A DNA stretch of 36,574 nt, taken from the NCBI GenBank assembly GCA_002728755.1, contig PBVT01000020.1:62665-99238 (forward strand), written 5' to 3'. The stretch is from Myxococcales bacterium (GTDB lineage: Bacteria > Myxococcota_A > UBA9042 > UBA3505). The number at the start of each line of letters is the position of its first letter. Position 1 is the stretch's first letter. The notes under the pieces were generated by a model. The model was not told where the DNA came from. It saw only the letters and a program-made list of their open reading frames with translations, and ran no database searches. Positions 1-9,203 of this stretch are shown one piece after another. The position numbers were made by a program, and so were the translations under genes.

Positions 1-1535
1 TTCTGGCCCTGCGAACGGCTCTGGAACTGCATATAATGCGTACCTGGTGTCAGACAGGAGCCGGAGACCACGACCTCGTAAAAGGAGTTACCTGTGGACT
101 CAAGAGGCATAATGGCGTCAGCCTGTGTAATCGCTCCTCCACCTGAAGGAAATTCATAGGTGATGGGAGCATCATGGCGCCATACCACATCCAACGCGAC
201 ACCACCGCCGCCACCAAATCCAAAGCCTTGCTGTTCCGGCACGGCCACCATAACCCGGATTGCCTTCGTACCCTCAGGCACATCAACCTTATATTGCATA
301 TAGCCTGGGGCAAACTCTGAGAACGCCAGAATCCCGGTCGACTGTGTCCCTTCAATGAAGGTTGGCATTTGGCCACTCTGGGTGACGGTAAAGTCCTCAT
401 AATCCTTAATGCGTTTACAGTCCAACAACCCGCGCTCCGCAAAAGCCTGGGTAATTGCGCTGCTTACGTCCGGTCCTTCCTGCTGTGCGCGCGCCAATAC
501 GATCTCCGTGGCGTTCTTGAAATTCATGGCGGGTGTAAAGTTCAATAAGGCATCAAAGATGATTCGATCGGCCAACTCAGCACCAAGGGCTTCACGAATC
601 GCCCATAAGGCCGACCCATACATTTCACCATCTACATGGACCTCTCCGACCATATCGGCCGGGCAGGAGCGGAAACGGCTCAAGTCACGAGACATGTCGA
701 CTCCGCCAACCCCTTGAAGCGCGTAGGATCCAATCACTGGATCATCCGACATCGTGGCAGCAAAATAATCCGCGTGGGCTTCATGCATCGCCATAGACGC
801 CCCATCGATACCATGTTCATCATAGGCTGTGCCGGACAAACGGGTCGCACCGATCATCGCATGGGTATACTCATGCCGAATCACCGCCGCATCGTAGGAG
901 AAGTCAATCGCAGTGCCCTGGCCAAATACAATCGCATCTTCATCAATTCCATCAATCTGGAACTGCTGAAGCGTTTCCTTTGGCATATAGGCCGCATTAT
1001 CAAAAGGCTGCCAACCACCGAAGAAGTTCAACTGTACATTTACAACGGCCAGGAGCGGAACGGTCAATGGGTCCATCCCCAGGGTGTCCGTGAAGTAATC
1101 GTGTGCAGCCACCATATGGTAATACATCATAACTTCAGCGAATGGGTCATCCGGATCGGAGTCCGTGGACGGCATAATGTGAAGGTAGCTACCGTCAGAA
1201 CCTGGCTGCGCGGTCTGCTTCAGATTACATAGGATGAAGGGACCCCCGGCTTCATTGATGCAATTTCGTACGATTGCATTGGTACCGGTAAGATAGCCGT
1301 CCGGGTCGGTTAGATCTGGTAGGGAGACAAGAGTCAATCCATCGCCCTGTAACGGGCTCTTGAGATAGACATTCGCGAACGGACCTTCTGGCTCTACAGG
1401 TCCTTCATCTAGGGTGGACACCGTGTCTTCCAAAGCATCAGGATTTGCCTGAAGCGTGTCACTGGAATCTAATTCCGACTCAGTACAAGCGCTAAGGCAA
1501 AGAGTGGAGATCAAGAAAAATACAGATAATTTCAT
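1..1535 (-). CDS. Lipoprotein zinc metallopeptidase, thermolysin/fungalysin-like (3' end cut by window)
   Basis: I translated this frame by hand from an ATG at 1535, preceded by a GGGAAGGG ribosome site; it stays open to base 1, so at least 511 residues are coded and the C-terminus lies outside the window. It begins with a lipoprotein signal ending in LCLSAC (Cys17). The active-site motif HEYTH is at residues 221-225, with Glu222 as catalytic base and His221/His225 as zinc ligands. MHEAHADYF follows, with Glu252 as likely third ligand, as in gluzincins such as M4 and M36. A downstream segment, GEMYGSALWAIREALG, resembles the M36 region after the active site. The usual N-terminal FTP/PepSY propeptide is missing but is encoded by the gene just upstream. 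The product is probably an outer-membrane or surface-anchored protease. The fold class is fairly sure; the exact family (M36 versus M4-like) is not. Confidence 0.85.
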   Translation of the reverse strand, partial: MKLSVFFLISTLCLSACTESELDSSDTLQANPDALEDTVSTLDEGPVEPEGPFANVYLKSPLQGDGLTLVSLPDLTDPDGYLTGTNAIVRNCINEAGGPFILCNLKQTAQPGSDGSYLHIMPSTDSDPDDPFAEVMMYYHMVAAHDYFTDTLGMDPLTVPLLAVVNVQLNFFGGWQPFDNAAYMPKETLQQFQIDGIDEDAIVFGQGTAIDFSYDAAVIRHEYTHAMIGATRLSGTAYDEHGIDGASMAMHEAHADYFAATMSDDPVIGSYALQGVGGVDMSRDLSRFRSCPADMVGEVHVDGEMYGSALWAIREALGAELADRIIFDALLNFTPAMNFKNATEIVLARAQQEGPDVSSAITQAFAERGLLDCKRIKDYEDFTVTQSGQMPTFIEGTQSTGILAFSEFAPGYMQYKVDVPEGTKAIRVMVAVPEQQGFGFGGGGGVALDVVWRHDAPITYEFPSGGGAITQADAIMPLESTGNSFYEVVVSGSCLTPGTHYMQFQSRSQGQ

Positions 1536-1555
1536 CGTTTTCACCCTTCCCTTAA

Positions 1556-2215
1556 TTAATGAATTGCGGCGTCGCGGACCCATGCCACGCGTCCGTTATC
1601 CGCTCGTACATATACAAACCACATCCGATCGCCCCGTACGGCTACCCGGTAGGCCCGAACCGGCACCTTGCCATGGGCCAGTACAACTTCGACGGGCTCG
1701 GTAGGCGCGACCACACCTGCTGGGAATTCGGCGAGCGCTAAAGTGCGAGCCTGCTCCGGAGCAATCGTTCGAGGGGCAAGTTCGCCCTGGAATCGAATCA
1801 GCGCGTTTTGAAGACTGGAGACCTCACCATTGTCCTGTACTCCAATCACCAGCTCATGTCCCTCTACTGGGAGGCCATCGAACTGCTGGGTGAAGCGATA
1901 CGTGGTCTGTCCTCTCCATTTCTCAACGGAATTGGAACCTACCGCGTTTTGGCCAAGACCCATTAGAACACTGAACTCTTTGGCGACTTGCCGAACGATT
2001 TCAGATGTAGACGCATTCTCGGGGACGAGCGCCATCGTGCCGCGGATACCGCTGGGCACCTGGGTTTTCTTATCCCATTTTACATTCAACTGTGCCGCGT
2101 CGGGACGAGCCTTCAACCAACTCTTCCACTCGGGCGTACCAGCGCTTGCCACATCGATTTGTACGATCATGGTCAGCATACAGAATACGGGTAACCAATG
2201 GCCTGCTCTCCACAT
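1556..2215 (-). CDS. Secreted stand-alone FTP/PepSY propeptide-like protein
   Basis: This 219-residue protein has a signal peptide ending near DVASA. Its body resembles the pro-region of thermolysin/fungalysin proteases. An FTP-like motif with QQFDGLPVEGHELVIGV lies near residue 110, and a PepSY-like segment follows with EQARTLALAEF and a C-terminal YRVAVRGDRMWFVYVRADNG stretch. No catalytic motif is present. In the known families this region is the N-terminal part of the protease precursor, acting as intramolecular chaperone and inhibitor. Here it stops at 1556, and a protease carrying its own lipoprotein signal starts 20 bases later. I chose the ATG at 2215, which has AGAGG six to seven bases upstream, over a TTG two codons earlier. 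By inference it folds or inhibits the neighbouring peptidase in trans. It could instead be a general PepSY inhibitor. Confidence 0.82.
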   Translation of the reverse strand: MWRAGHWLPVFCMLTMIVQIDVASAGTPEWKSWLKARPDAAQLNVKWDKKTQVPSGIRGTMALVPENASTSEIVRQVAKEFSVLMGLGQNAVGSNSVEKWRGQTTYRFTQQFDGLPVEGHELVIGVQDNGEVSSLQNALIRFQGELAPRTIAPEQARTLALAEFPAGVVAPTEPVEVVLAHGKVPVRAYRVAVRGDRMWFVYVRADNGRVAWVRDAAIH

Positions 2216-2259
2216 CTTCAACCTCTTTGAGTTCGAGTGTCTGGATTCAAATCTACCTG

Positions 2260-2288
2260 AAAGTAGATAAATTGTTCCCCCGGGTCAA
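2260..2288 (-). promoter_or_regulatory. Sigma-70-like promoter for the propeptide/peptidase pair
   Basis: On the minus strand TTGACC (2288-2283) is followed after 17 bases by TACTTT (2265-2260). The predicted start of transcription is about 38 bases before the ATG at 2215. The -35 matches five of six consensus bases and the -10 three of six. Confidence 0.5.
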
Positions 2289-2331
2289 GAGGAATACAAA
2301 TTTTATCCTGTAACAGTTTGACTTTAAACGA

Positions 2332-2370
2332 AAAACGGCCGACCACCCTAATAAGGCAGCCGGCCGTTTT
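2332..2370 (-). terminator. Rho-independent terminator after the 2400-3650 lipoprotein gene
   Basis: A perfect 10-bp stem AAAACGGCCG/CGGCCGTTTT (2332-2341 and 2361-2370) encloses a 19-base loop. On the minus strand the stem ends in a run of five T. It lies 30 bases beyond the stop of the lipoprotein gene and isolates that gene from the propeptide promoter. Confidence 0.8.
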
Positions 2371-2399
2371 CTTGTACTATCTACAGAAAGCGAAGTGGT

Positions 2400-3650
2400 T
2401 TACTTCACGCCCGTAATCGTCGCAGGGATGGCCTCAAGACCAACTCCAACGCTCAAAGCGTCGGTCTCGCCATCACCATCGGTGTCGATGTCGAGATAGG
2501 TCTGAAGGAAACCAATCAGTGTGCTGGGATCAAATCCAGCCGGCAGGCTCGAGCCACCCAGGTTGGCGATAATGTCCATGATCCCTTCTTCCGGGAGAAT
2601 ACCGGTGATAAGCCCATTTTCGAGCTGCACAGGCACACCGTTCTCATCCTCAATCACGGTCGCTTTCAACGTCATATCAATGATCGAGAGGTTGAGTGTT
2701 GCGTCGAGAGCCGAGATGGGAAGCTGCAATACAAAGGTTGTACCAGGACCACCCAATGTCAGGTGTCCGTCCACCACGATGGCGTCAGCAAAGACAACCA
2801 GGGGATTACATTCCGGTGTGAAGGACTCGGGATCGATGAGGTAGTTACACGGAGCGGAGTCAAGAGTTGTGATATCACACTCGGACCATTCCGACGTTTC
2901 CTCATTGTACGTATTGGACTCTTCCGTACCGGCATTGAACAGACTTACTGTGAAGACCGTTCCATCATTGGCGTAGCCCTGCATGTCCGTAATGATGTTT
3001 ACCGAGCCGTCCGAAATCGCTTTGGCGAGCTCCACGCGAAGGTCAGTCTGAGCAAGAGAGGCCGCCAACTCAACAATGCCAAGAAGCGCGTTCTCAAGAC
3101 CGTTCTCACAGACACCGTCTGGGAAGCTGGTGTTGGGGTCGGCATCTACATTACCCGCCGTAAGTTCATCACAGACCGCGTCTACCTCTGGATCAAACCC
3201 ACCGATTCCGAACTTATGGATACGATGCGTAATACCAAGCGTTGTGATGTCGATCTGGCTTGGGTCCTGACAGCTTGTCGGAGGTGGTACCACGCAGGCC
3301 CCCTCTTCACATACTTCGTCTTCACCAGCGCAAAGGCCACACGAACCGCCACAGCCATCGTCACCACATACGTTATCGCCGCAATCTGGTACACAGGTCG
3401 ACTCACAGAGGCCGGCTGCAGAGCACTCCTGGCCGTCGGTACAGTCGCCACAGGTGCCACCACATCCGTCATCACCGCAGACCTTACCGTCACATGCGGG
3501 CTGGCATACGTCATTTTCCTGCGTAGTGTCCTGGCCGTTGCTGCCATTATCAGCAGGCGTGTCCGAGGCACCACCACACGCGGTTAGTCCAAAAGACCCA
3601 ACCAACAGGGTAAGTAAAACAATAAAAGATGCAGAACCGAGGCGTTTCAT
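2400..3650 (-). CDS. Lipoprotein with two cysteine-rich CGDDGCGGxCG modules
   Basis: This 416-residue protein starts at an ATG with AGGAGA five bases upstream; an open frame extends further upstream, but the signal peptide fixes the start here. The lipobox is GLTAC, followed by a Gly/Ser/Asp-rich linker. Residues about 45-120 carry two tandem modules of roughly 38 residues, each with VCGDDGCGGTCG or VCGDDGCGGSCG plus flanking Cys pairs. The remaining ~290 residues contain only scattered cysteines and are predicted beta-rich, with hydrophobic strands and a C-terminal DIDTDGDGETDAL segment that looks like a calcium-binding Asp motif. Such modules are common in lipoproteins of myxobacterial relatives. 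I do not recognise the C-terminal domain. It is probably surface-exposed and disulfide-rich; function unknown. Confidence 0.85.
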   Translation of the reverse strand: MKRLGSASFIVLLTLLVGSFGLTACGGASDTPADNGSNGQDTTQENDVCQPACDGKVCGDDGCGGTCGDCTDGQECSAAGLCESTCVPDCGDNVCGDDGCGGSCGLCAGEDEVCEEGACVVPPPTSCQDPSQIDITTLGITHRIHKFGIGGFDPEVDAVCDELTAGNVDADPNTSFPDGVCENGLENALLGIVELAASLAQTDLRVELAKAISDGSVNIITDMQGYANDGTVFTVSLFNAGTEESNTYNEETSEWSECDITTLDSAPCNYLIDPESFTPECNPLVVFADAIVVDGHLTLGGPGTTFVLQLPISALDATLNLSIIDMTLKATVIEDENGVPVQLENGLITGILPEEGIMDIIANLGGSSLPAGFDPSTLIGFLQTYLDIDTDGDGETDALSVGVGLEAIPATITGVK

Positions 3651-3793
3651 TATGTCTCCTATCCAACTAATCAATACGCGTAGAGATTTGTCTCCGCAGC
3701 ACGGTCTACCAGAACCACGGGTTAGGTACAAGTTGAAAAGAAGCCCACGCCTACGAAATTAACAATCTAGACCTTCCCATCAGACCGGATGTT

Positions 3794-4339
3794 TCAGGGG
3801 CATTCGTCTATGGGCTCGTGTTGGCAGCCCAAGACCTCATGGCAGATATCGTCCGTACAGGGATCCGCGTCATCACAGTCCGAAACAACGAGGCACGATC
3901 CTGCATTGCATTCGGACTCGGTGCAGGGGTTTCCGTCATCACATGCTAGTCCATCGTTCTGGAACACAGGAACACAGGTGCCGGTTGCCAGATCACAGGT
4001 CGTATAATGGCAAAGATCATCTGTAGAGGTGTCACAGCCAACATCAGCACAGAGTTCAGGGGAAGAGGTGTCGGACAGGGTCTGTCCTTCATCCCCAGGT
4101 GCTACTCCCTCATCAGGGATCGACACAGAGTTTGTGTCCTGATCACAGAGTTCATCCAGAATCTGATAGACGCACCCCCCGTTGACGCAAAACGCAAAAC
4201 TACAGACTTCTGTCGGTGTTGGGCAATCCGCAGAAACCTCACAAGGAGCGAGTCCCTGCTCCAGCTTTTGTGTTCCCACACAGCCAAACAAAAACAGCAC
4301 CGCGAACACGACTCTGAAGGTTGTACTGAAGCTAAACAT
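3794..4339 (-). CDS. Small cysteine-rich lipoprotein
   Basis: The 181-residue product has a hydrophobic signal with lipobox LFGC near residue 20. About 20 cysteines are spread through the mature part in patterns such as CDDGNPCTESEC and CDDADPCTDDIC, separated by an acidic linker. These DGNPCT-type repeats are typical of surface lipoproteins in deltaproteobacteria and myxobacterial relatives and probably form disulfide-bonded turns. No enzyme motif is visible. The gene follows uvrA on the same strand after 53 bases and precedes the other cysteine-rich lipoprotein by 143 bases. The ribosome site is weak. Function unknown. Confidence 0.8.
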   Translation of the reverse strand: MFSFSTTFRVVFAVLFLFGCVGTQKLEQGLAPCEVSADCPTPTEVCSFAFCVNGGCVYQILDELCDQDTNSVSIPDEGVAPGDEGQTLSDTSSPELCADVGCDTSTDDLCHYTTCDLATGTCVPVFQNDGLACDDGNPCTESECNAGSCLVVSDCDDADPCTDDICHEVLGCQHEPIDECP

Positions 4340-4392
4340 GGCTACTTTAGGCTAGGTTCCGTGTTCTCTTAGGTCAAGAACGAGCGTCCCCA

Positions 4393-7263
4393 TTAATTCC
4401 CCTGTTTACGACCTTTCATGGCTTCGGCGAGAATCTGCCCCGTAAAACTTTTCTTATTACGAATAATCTCTTCGGGCGGCCCCTCGGCGATCACACGCCC
4501 CCCCGACTCTCCGCCTTCAGGGCCCAGATCGATGATCCAATCCGCGTTCAATATGACATCTGTATGGTGCTCAATCATCACGACCGTATTACCACCATCC
4601 ACAAGACGATGTATCACGGTCAAAAGCTTCGCAACATCGTCGAAATGAAGACCCGTAGTCGGCTCATCAAGAATATAAAGAGTCTTACCCGTGGACCTCT
4701 TCGCCAACTCTCGGGAGAGCTTGATTCGTTGGGCCTCCCCCCCAGACAGGGTCGTAGAGGGCTGACCCAACGCTATATACCCCAGCCCCACGTCCTGTAG
4801 GGTTTGTAGAATTCGAGCGGTCTTCGGATGGTTCGCAAAGACCTCTACTGCACTATCGACCGGCATCTCCAACACATCGGCAATACTCTGGTCCTTGAAC
4901 TTCACGTTTAAGGTGGCGTCGTTAAAGCGCCTACCATTACATCGCGGACAGTTCACCCATACATCGGCCAAAAAGTGCATCTCGACCTTCAGGCTGCCAT
5001 CACCGGTACAATACTCACACCGTCCGCCGCGCACATTGAACGAGAAACGCCCTGGCTTGTATCCGGCCGCACGCGCCTCCACCGTTTGCGCAAAAACACT
5101 CCGAATCGGATCCAACACCTTCGTATATGTGGCCGGATTACTACGGGGCGTTCTGCCAATTGGTTTCTGATCGATCACAACGGCCTTATCGAATTGCTCC
5201 AACCCATCAATCCCGTCATGAGCCCCGACCCTCTTGCTACCACGTTGGAGATGATTCGCAGCAGCCGGGCCAAGAATCTGATTCACGAGGGTGCTTTTGC
5301 CTGCCCCCGATACACCCGTACAGACAACAAAACAACCCGACGGAATCTCTACATCGATGTTTTTCAGGTTGTTCTGCGATGCATTCCGAACCCGTATCCA
5401 GCCCCCTGGAGAACGACGAGTGGTGGGTACAGCGATCTCTCGTTTGCCCGTCAGATAATCCCCTGTGATGCTGGACTTCGACGTGCTGATCTTCTTTGGA
5501 GGTCCGCTGTACACGATCGTCCCACCATGTCGACCCGCCCCGGGACCGAAATCAATCAGGTGGTCTGCTGCCTCGATGGTCTCCCGGTCGTGTTCCACAA
5601 CGACGACCGTATTTCCCAGATCGCGCAACCGCTCGAGAGTTTCAATTAGAGCTTTATTGTCTCGTGAATGAAGACCAATACTCGGTTCGTCGAGAATATA
5701 GGTCACCCCCGTGAGCTCATTTCCCAGTTGGCTGGCCAAGCGAATACGCTGGGCTTCTCCGCCGGATAAAGTGTGGGCGGTTCTATCGAGGGTTAAGTAT
5801 CCCAACCCCACATTACTGAGAAACCGAAGTCGGTTGGATATCTCTTTGGTCAGCTCCTCTCCGATGACAGCGCGTTGTCCGACAAGATCCAACGCATCGA
5901 AAAATTCCTGGGCCTTATGTACCGGCCAACCCAGAAGTTCGATAAGAGAGTGGCCGTTGAAAAGAACCGCGGAGGACTCCGGACGAAGACGGCTACCTTC
6001 GCAGGTACTACATTGCCGTCGGCTCATGAATTCCTCGTAAAACCGCCTGCTCCGCTCACTTGAAGTTTCGTGCCAACGCCTTCCAATCGTATGAGCGACG
6101 CCTTCATACCGAGCGTTCACCGTACCCCGGAAATTTCTGCCACGTTTCTCCACCCGGACCCGACGCGAAACCCCATAAAGAACAATACGCCGATGGGTTT
6201 TGGACAAGTCTTCGAAGGGGCAATCCAAATCAATCGAATAGGCGTCGGCTACGCCTCGTATGATGTCTTCGGTCCACGATCCACCCATGATGAATCGATT
6301 ATTCCAAGGGGCGATCGCCCCTGCTCCTATCGACAGACTCGGGTCTGGCACAATCTTGGCGGGATCTGCCTCAAAGGTCGTCCCCAGTCCATTGCAGGAA
6401 GAGCACATACCCAACGGCGAATTGAAGGAAAAGCACTGCGGCGTAAGCTCCGGAAACGCGATATCGCAATGGGCACAATAATTATGTTCAGAGAATAACA
6501 AAGGCTCGGAGTCACCCATGGGCTCCACCACCAGGAGCCCTTCCGTCAGACGGAGGGCAACTTCACAGGAGTCTGCCAAACGTGCACGAGCATTAGCCCG
6601 CACAACGAGCCGGTCGACCACGACTTCAATCGTATGTTTAAACTTCTTATCCAGCTCGGGAACATCGGGTAGTTCATAGGTTTCCCCATCCACGCGGACA
6701 CGCACAAAACCATCCGCCTGGAATTCTTTGAAAAGATCGCGAAATTCGCCCTTTCGATGTCGAACAACCGGGGCAAGAATAAGGCAGCGGGTTTCTTCCG
6801 GGAGGCGAAGGATCACATCAACAATCTGATCGATATCCGCCCGGCCCACTTCGCGGTCACAACTATGACAATGTTGGCGCCCCAACCGCGCATAGAGGAC
6901 ACGAAGATGGTCATGTACTTCGGTTACGGTCCCCACCGTAGAGCGCGGATTCGATGACGCAGACTTTTGTTCGATGGCGATGGTCGGGGATAGCCCCCGA
7001 ATCGAGTCGTAGCGCGGCTTTTCAGCCTGCGAAAGGAACTGCCGTGCGTACGTGCTCAAAGATTCTACATATCTTCGCTGGCCCTCATGAAACAGGGTAT
7101 CAAACGCCAACGACGATTTACCGGAGCCCGAGACGCCCGTAAATACGGTAAGGCGATACTTGGGGATTCGAACATCAACCTTTTGCAGATTATGCTCGTC
7201 AGCTCCCAAAATCTCGATGTGCTCAGTCTTCATTCTTCGACTCAACTCATAATCTACCCGCAT
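4393..7263 (-). CDS. uvrA: Excinuclease ABC subunit A
   Basis: UvrA is the ATP-dependent damage-recognition subunit of nucleotide excision repair; it loads UvrB on lesions. The 956-residue length is normal. The first Walker A GVSGSGKS lies near residues 43-50 and the second, GVSGAGKST, near 654. Both ABC signatures are present ([12 protein letters not shown] and [12 protein letters not shown]), as are the Walker B segments [11 protein letters not shown] and [11 protein letters not shown]. The zinc-binding CxxC pairs are also visible: CHSC, CAHC with CSSC, CSTC, and CEYC with CPRC. The ATG at 7263 has GGAAG five bases upstream; an alternative ATG at 7233 begins closer to the usual family start. 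I saw no obvious LexA box in the upstream 187 bases. All key residues are intact. Confidence 0.98.
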   Translation of the reverse strand: MRVDYELSRRMKTEHIEILGADEHNLQKVDVRIPKYRLTVFTGVSGSGKSSLAFDTLFHEGQRRYVESLSTYARQFLSQAEKPRYDSIRGLSPTIAIEQKSASSNPRSTVGTVTEVHDHLRVLYARLGRQHCHSCDREVGRADIDQIVDVILRLPEETRCLILAPVVRHRKGEFRDLFKEFQADGFVRVRVDGETYELPDVPELDKKFKHTIEVVVDRLVVRANARARLADSCEVALRLTEGLLVVEPMGDSEPLLFSEHNYCAHCDIAFPELTPQCFSFNSPLGMCSSCNGLGTTFEADPAKIVPDPSLSIGAGAIAPWNNRFIMGGSWTEDIIRGVADAYSIDLDCPFEDLSKTHRRIVLYGVSRRVRVEKRGRNFRGTVNARYEGVAHTIGRRWHETSSERSRRFYEEFMSRRQCSTCEGSRLRPESSAVLFNGHSLIELLGWPVHKAQEFFDALDLVGQRAVIGEELTKEISNRLRFLSNVGLGYLTLDRTAHTLSGGEAQRIRLASQLGNELTGVTYILDEPSIGLHSRDNKALIETLERLRDLGNTVVVVEHDRETIEAADHLIDFGPGAGRHGGTIVYSGPPKKISTSKSSITGDYLTGKREIAVPTTRRSPGGWIRVRNASQNNLKNIDVEIPSGCFVVCTGVSGAGKSTLVNQILGPAAANHLQRGSKRVGAHDGIDGLEQFDKAVVIDQKPIGRTPRSNPATYTKVLDPIRSVFAQTVEARAAGYKPGRFSFNVRGGRCEYCTGDGSLKVEMHFLADVWVNCPRCNGRRFNDATLNVKFKDQSIADVLEMPVDSAVEVFANHPKTARILQTLQDVGLGYIALGQPSTTLSGGEAQRIKLSRELAKRSTGKTLYILDEPTTGLHFDDVAKLLTVIHRLVDGGNTVVMIEHHTDVILNADWIIDLGPEGGESGGRVIAEGPPEEIIRNKKSFTGQILAEAMKGRKQGN

Positions 7264-7373
7264 CGGTCTTCCATCGATGATGGCAATGCGGTTTCACCAC
7301 GATGTGGTACGTCTCGTCTAGTCACGATATGTCCCAGACATTCAAAATTGTGGGTAAAAAGTCCAGCGTTGGT

Positions 7374-7401
7374 TTGACTCCCATTTTTTTCGCGTGATAC
7401 T
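7374..7401 (+). promoter_or_regulatory. Sigma-70-like promoter for the PP2C phosphatase gene
   Basis: TTGACT (7374-7379) and GATACT (7396-7401) are spaced by 16 bases, about 50 bases before the GTG start at 7451. A perfect 10-bp palindrome CCTTATAAGG (7428-7437) lies between and overlaps the likely AAGGA ribosome site. It could be a small operator or simply chance. Confidence 0.6.
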
Positions 7402-7450
7402 TTTTCCCTATAGACCTTTTCTGCTTCCCTTATAAGGATACATCCACCCC

Positions 7451-8218
7451 GTGAAACTAAGTTACGCTGGCAATACAGACGTCGGGAGGAAACGGGCCCA
7501 TAATGAAGATAATTTTATCTTGATGCCCGATGAGAGCCTATTTGTTGTATGTGACGGCATGGGGGGACATGCTTCCGGTGAAGTCGCGAGCCAGATCGCA
7601 GTAGACACCATCCGTGAATTCTATACCGATACTGGCAAAGACAAAGATAAGACCTGGCCCTATAAGGAATCCCATAAGCAGAGCTATGAGGCGAATCGTC
7701 TCATCACATCGATCCGCCTTGGAAACAATCGGGTCCATGAACAGTCGAATTCCGCACCACAATATAAGGGCATGGGGACCACCTGTGTGGCCATGCTATT
7801 TCGAAAGGGCTTTATGGTCGTCGCTCATGTGGGGGATAGCAGAGCCTACCGTGTTCGCGAAGGAGAGATCGTCCTGTTAACGGAAGATCATAGTCTGCTT
7901 AACGACTATAAAAAGATGACGAATATGACGCCGGAAGAAGAAGAAAACTTCCAGTACAAGAATATTATCGTCCGAGCCCTTGGCATGAAAGACGACGTTG
8001 TGGTCGACACCAACGAATTCGAACTTAAGGAAGGCGATGTCTATATCGCATGCTCCGATGGTCTGAACGGAGAGATCCCGGATAAAGACATCCTCTCCAT
8101 TACAGAAGAGTTTCGGGGCGATACAGAGGCGGTCGCCACCCAGCTCATCGACGCCGCAAACCAACACGGCGGAAAAGATAACGTTACTGTGGCGGTTGTT
8201 CGGGTCGATCCAGATTAA
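7451..8218 (+). CDS. PP2C-family serine/threonine protein phosphatase
   Basis: The 255-residue protein is a single PP2C (PPM) domain like bacterial Stp/PrpC enzymes, which remove phosphate from Ser/Thr of proteins phosphorylated by Hanks-type kinases, using two metal ions. Visible motifs in order are HNEDNF (Glu19, Asp20), VCDGMGGHASGE (Asp35, Gly36), GMGTTCVAML, HVGDSRAYRVR, TEDHSLL, ACSDGLNGE and GGKDNVTV (Asp243). All metal ligands appear intact. It starts with GTG; AAGGA lies 12 bases upstream. No partner kinase is in the window. The last 35 bases overlap, tail to tail, the end of the nucleotidyltransferase gene on the other strand. Confidence 0.95.
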   Translation: MKLSYAGNTDVGRKRAHNEDNFILMPDESLFVVCDGMGGHASGEVASQIAVDTIREFYTDTGKDKDKTWPYKESHKQSYEANRLITSIRLGNNRVHEQSNSAPQYKGMGTTCVAMLFRKGFMVVAHVGDSRAYRVREGEIVLLTEDHSLLNDYKKMTNMTPEEEENFQYKNIIVRALGMKDDVVVDTNEFELKEGDVYIACSDGLNGEIPDKDILSITEEFRGDTEAVATQLIDAANQHGGKDNVTVAVVRVDPD

Positions 8219-9203
8219 CGACTCCGATCGAATCCACGACAACCCCGTTCTCGAGGGTCTGGTCAACAACGCAGCCTCCAAAGACTACGGCATCTTGTAC
8301 CCGTATATTTGGACAGATATGTGCGCCCTTACCCAGATAGGCATAGGGCCCAACCTGTGCCCCCTCATCGATACGTACGCCGGACTCAATCACGACGGGC
8401 CCTTGTAGCGACGCAGAAGCTGCTATCGAACTATCGGAATGAACCAGAGCTGGTTGCCCCTGAAGGGAGGCCAGGTCGGGTCGAATCTTGAAAAGATCCG
8501 TCGGCCTATCCATCAGCTCTTTATACATATGCAGATATCTCTCTATGGTTCCGAGATCCCCAAAAGTCCCATGCAGCGGAACACCCTGAATTCGACCGGT
8601 CGAGAGTAGTTTGCGGTAGACATCGGCGACTATACATCCCCGTGACGGGATATGTTGAAACAACGCATCGCTCAAGATGTGTATCCCGACAAAGGTCCAC
8701 GAATCCTCGGGTGCCCCCTTTCCGAAATCCACCACGCGATACGCGGAATCTACGATGACACTGCGTGGTATCGTCGGGTCCTCACAACGAATCAGACCCA
8801 ATGTGGCTAACGCGCCTGTCGCACGATGTTGAGCGAGTAACCTTGGAAGGTCTCCTAGAAAACAGACATCCCCATTGTGGACCCATACATCACCGTCCGG
8901 CTCAGGGCCAAACGCGTTCCGGATTCCCCCCGCTGTCCCGAGCAACTCCTTTTCTTCATGGACGATCAGTTGGTCCAGATCATCTCGTTCCTCAACGGTA
9001 CACCGTAGCTGCTCGGGCAGATGCCATACATTTACATGCACGTTTCGCACGCCAACGGAACATAGATTATCGATCGCTAGATCGATCATCGGTCGCCCGA
9101 AGAATGGCACTCCTGGCTTCGGAATCACATCCGTAATGGGTCGAAGTCGACTACCACGACCTGCCGCCAACACCATCCCACGGGTGATAGGTGCTGTGCT
9201 CAT
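8184..9203 (-). CDS. Sugar-phosphate nucleotidyltransferase, MurU/GlmU-like
   Basis: The enzyme would join a sugar 1-phosphate to a nucleotide. The N-terminal NTP-transferase fold shows LAAGRGSRLRP and KPGVPFFGRP (residues 11-35), LLGTAGGIRNA near 90 and the metal-binding VHNGDV near 110. The C-terminal ~90 residues are hexapeptide repeats forming a left-handed beta helix (for example SSIAASASLQGPVVIESG), so it is longer than classical MurU (~220 residues) at 339. The start ATG overlaps the stop of the kinase gene as ATGA, so the two are translationally coupled. An upstream kinase of AmgK type plus this enzyme matches the anomeric sugar kinase/uridylyltransferase pair of MurNAc recycling. The substrate here is not proven; mannose-1-P or another sugar is possible. 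Confidence 0.9.
   Translation of the reverse strand: MSTAPITRGMVLAAGRGSRLRPITDVIPKPGVPFFGRPMIDLAIDNLCSVGVRNVHVNVWHLPEQLRCTVEERDDLDQLIVHEEKELLGTAGGIRNAFGPEPDGDVWVHNGDVCFLGDLPRLLAQHRATGALATLGLIRCEDPTIPRSVIVDSAYRVVDFGKGAPEDSWTFVGIHILSDALFQHIPSRGCIVADVYRKLLSTGRIQGVPLHGTFGDLGTIERYLHMYKELMDRPTDLFKIRPDLASLQGQPALVHSDSSIAASASLQGPVVIESGVRIDEGAQVGPYAYLGKGAHICPNIRVQDAVVFGGCVVDQTLENGVVVDSIGVVNLDRPEQPPQ

Noticed and set aside
1536-1555. Frameshift or nonsense mutation splitting one protease gene
   Set aside because: The downstream part has a full lipoprotein signal and its own ribosome site, so two genes are real.
2763-3587. Plus-strand open frame of 274 codons
   Set aside because: Lies wholly opposite the cysteine-rich lipoprotein gene; open only because of the codon pattern of that gene.
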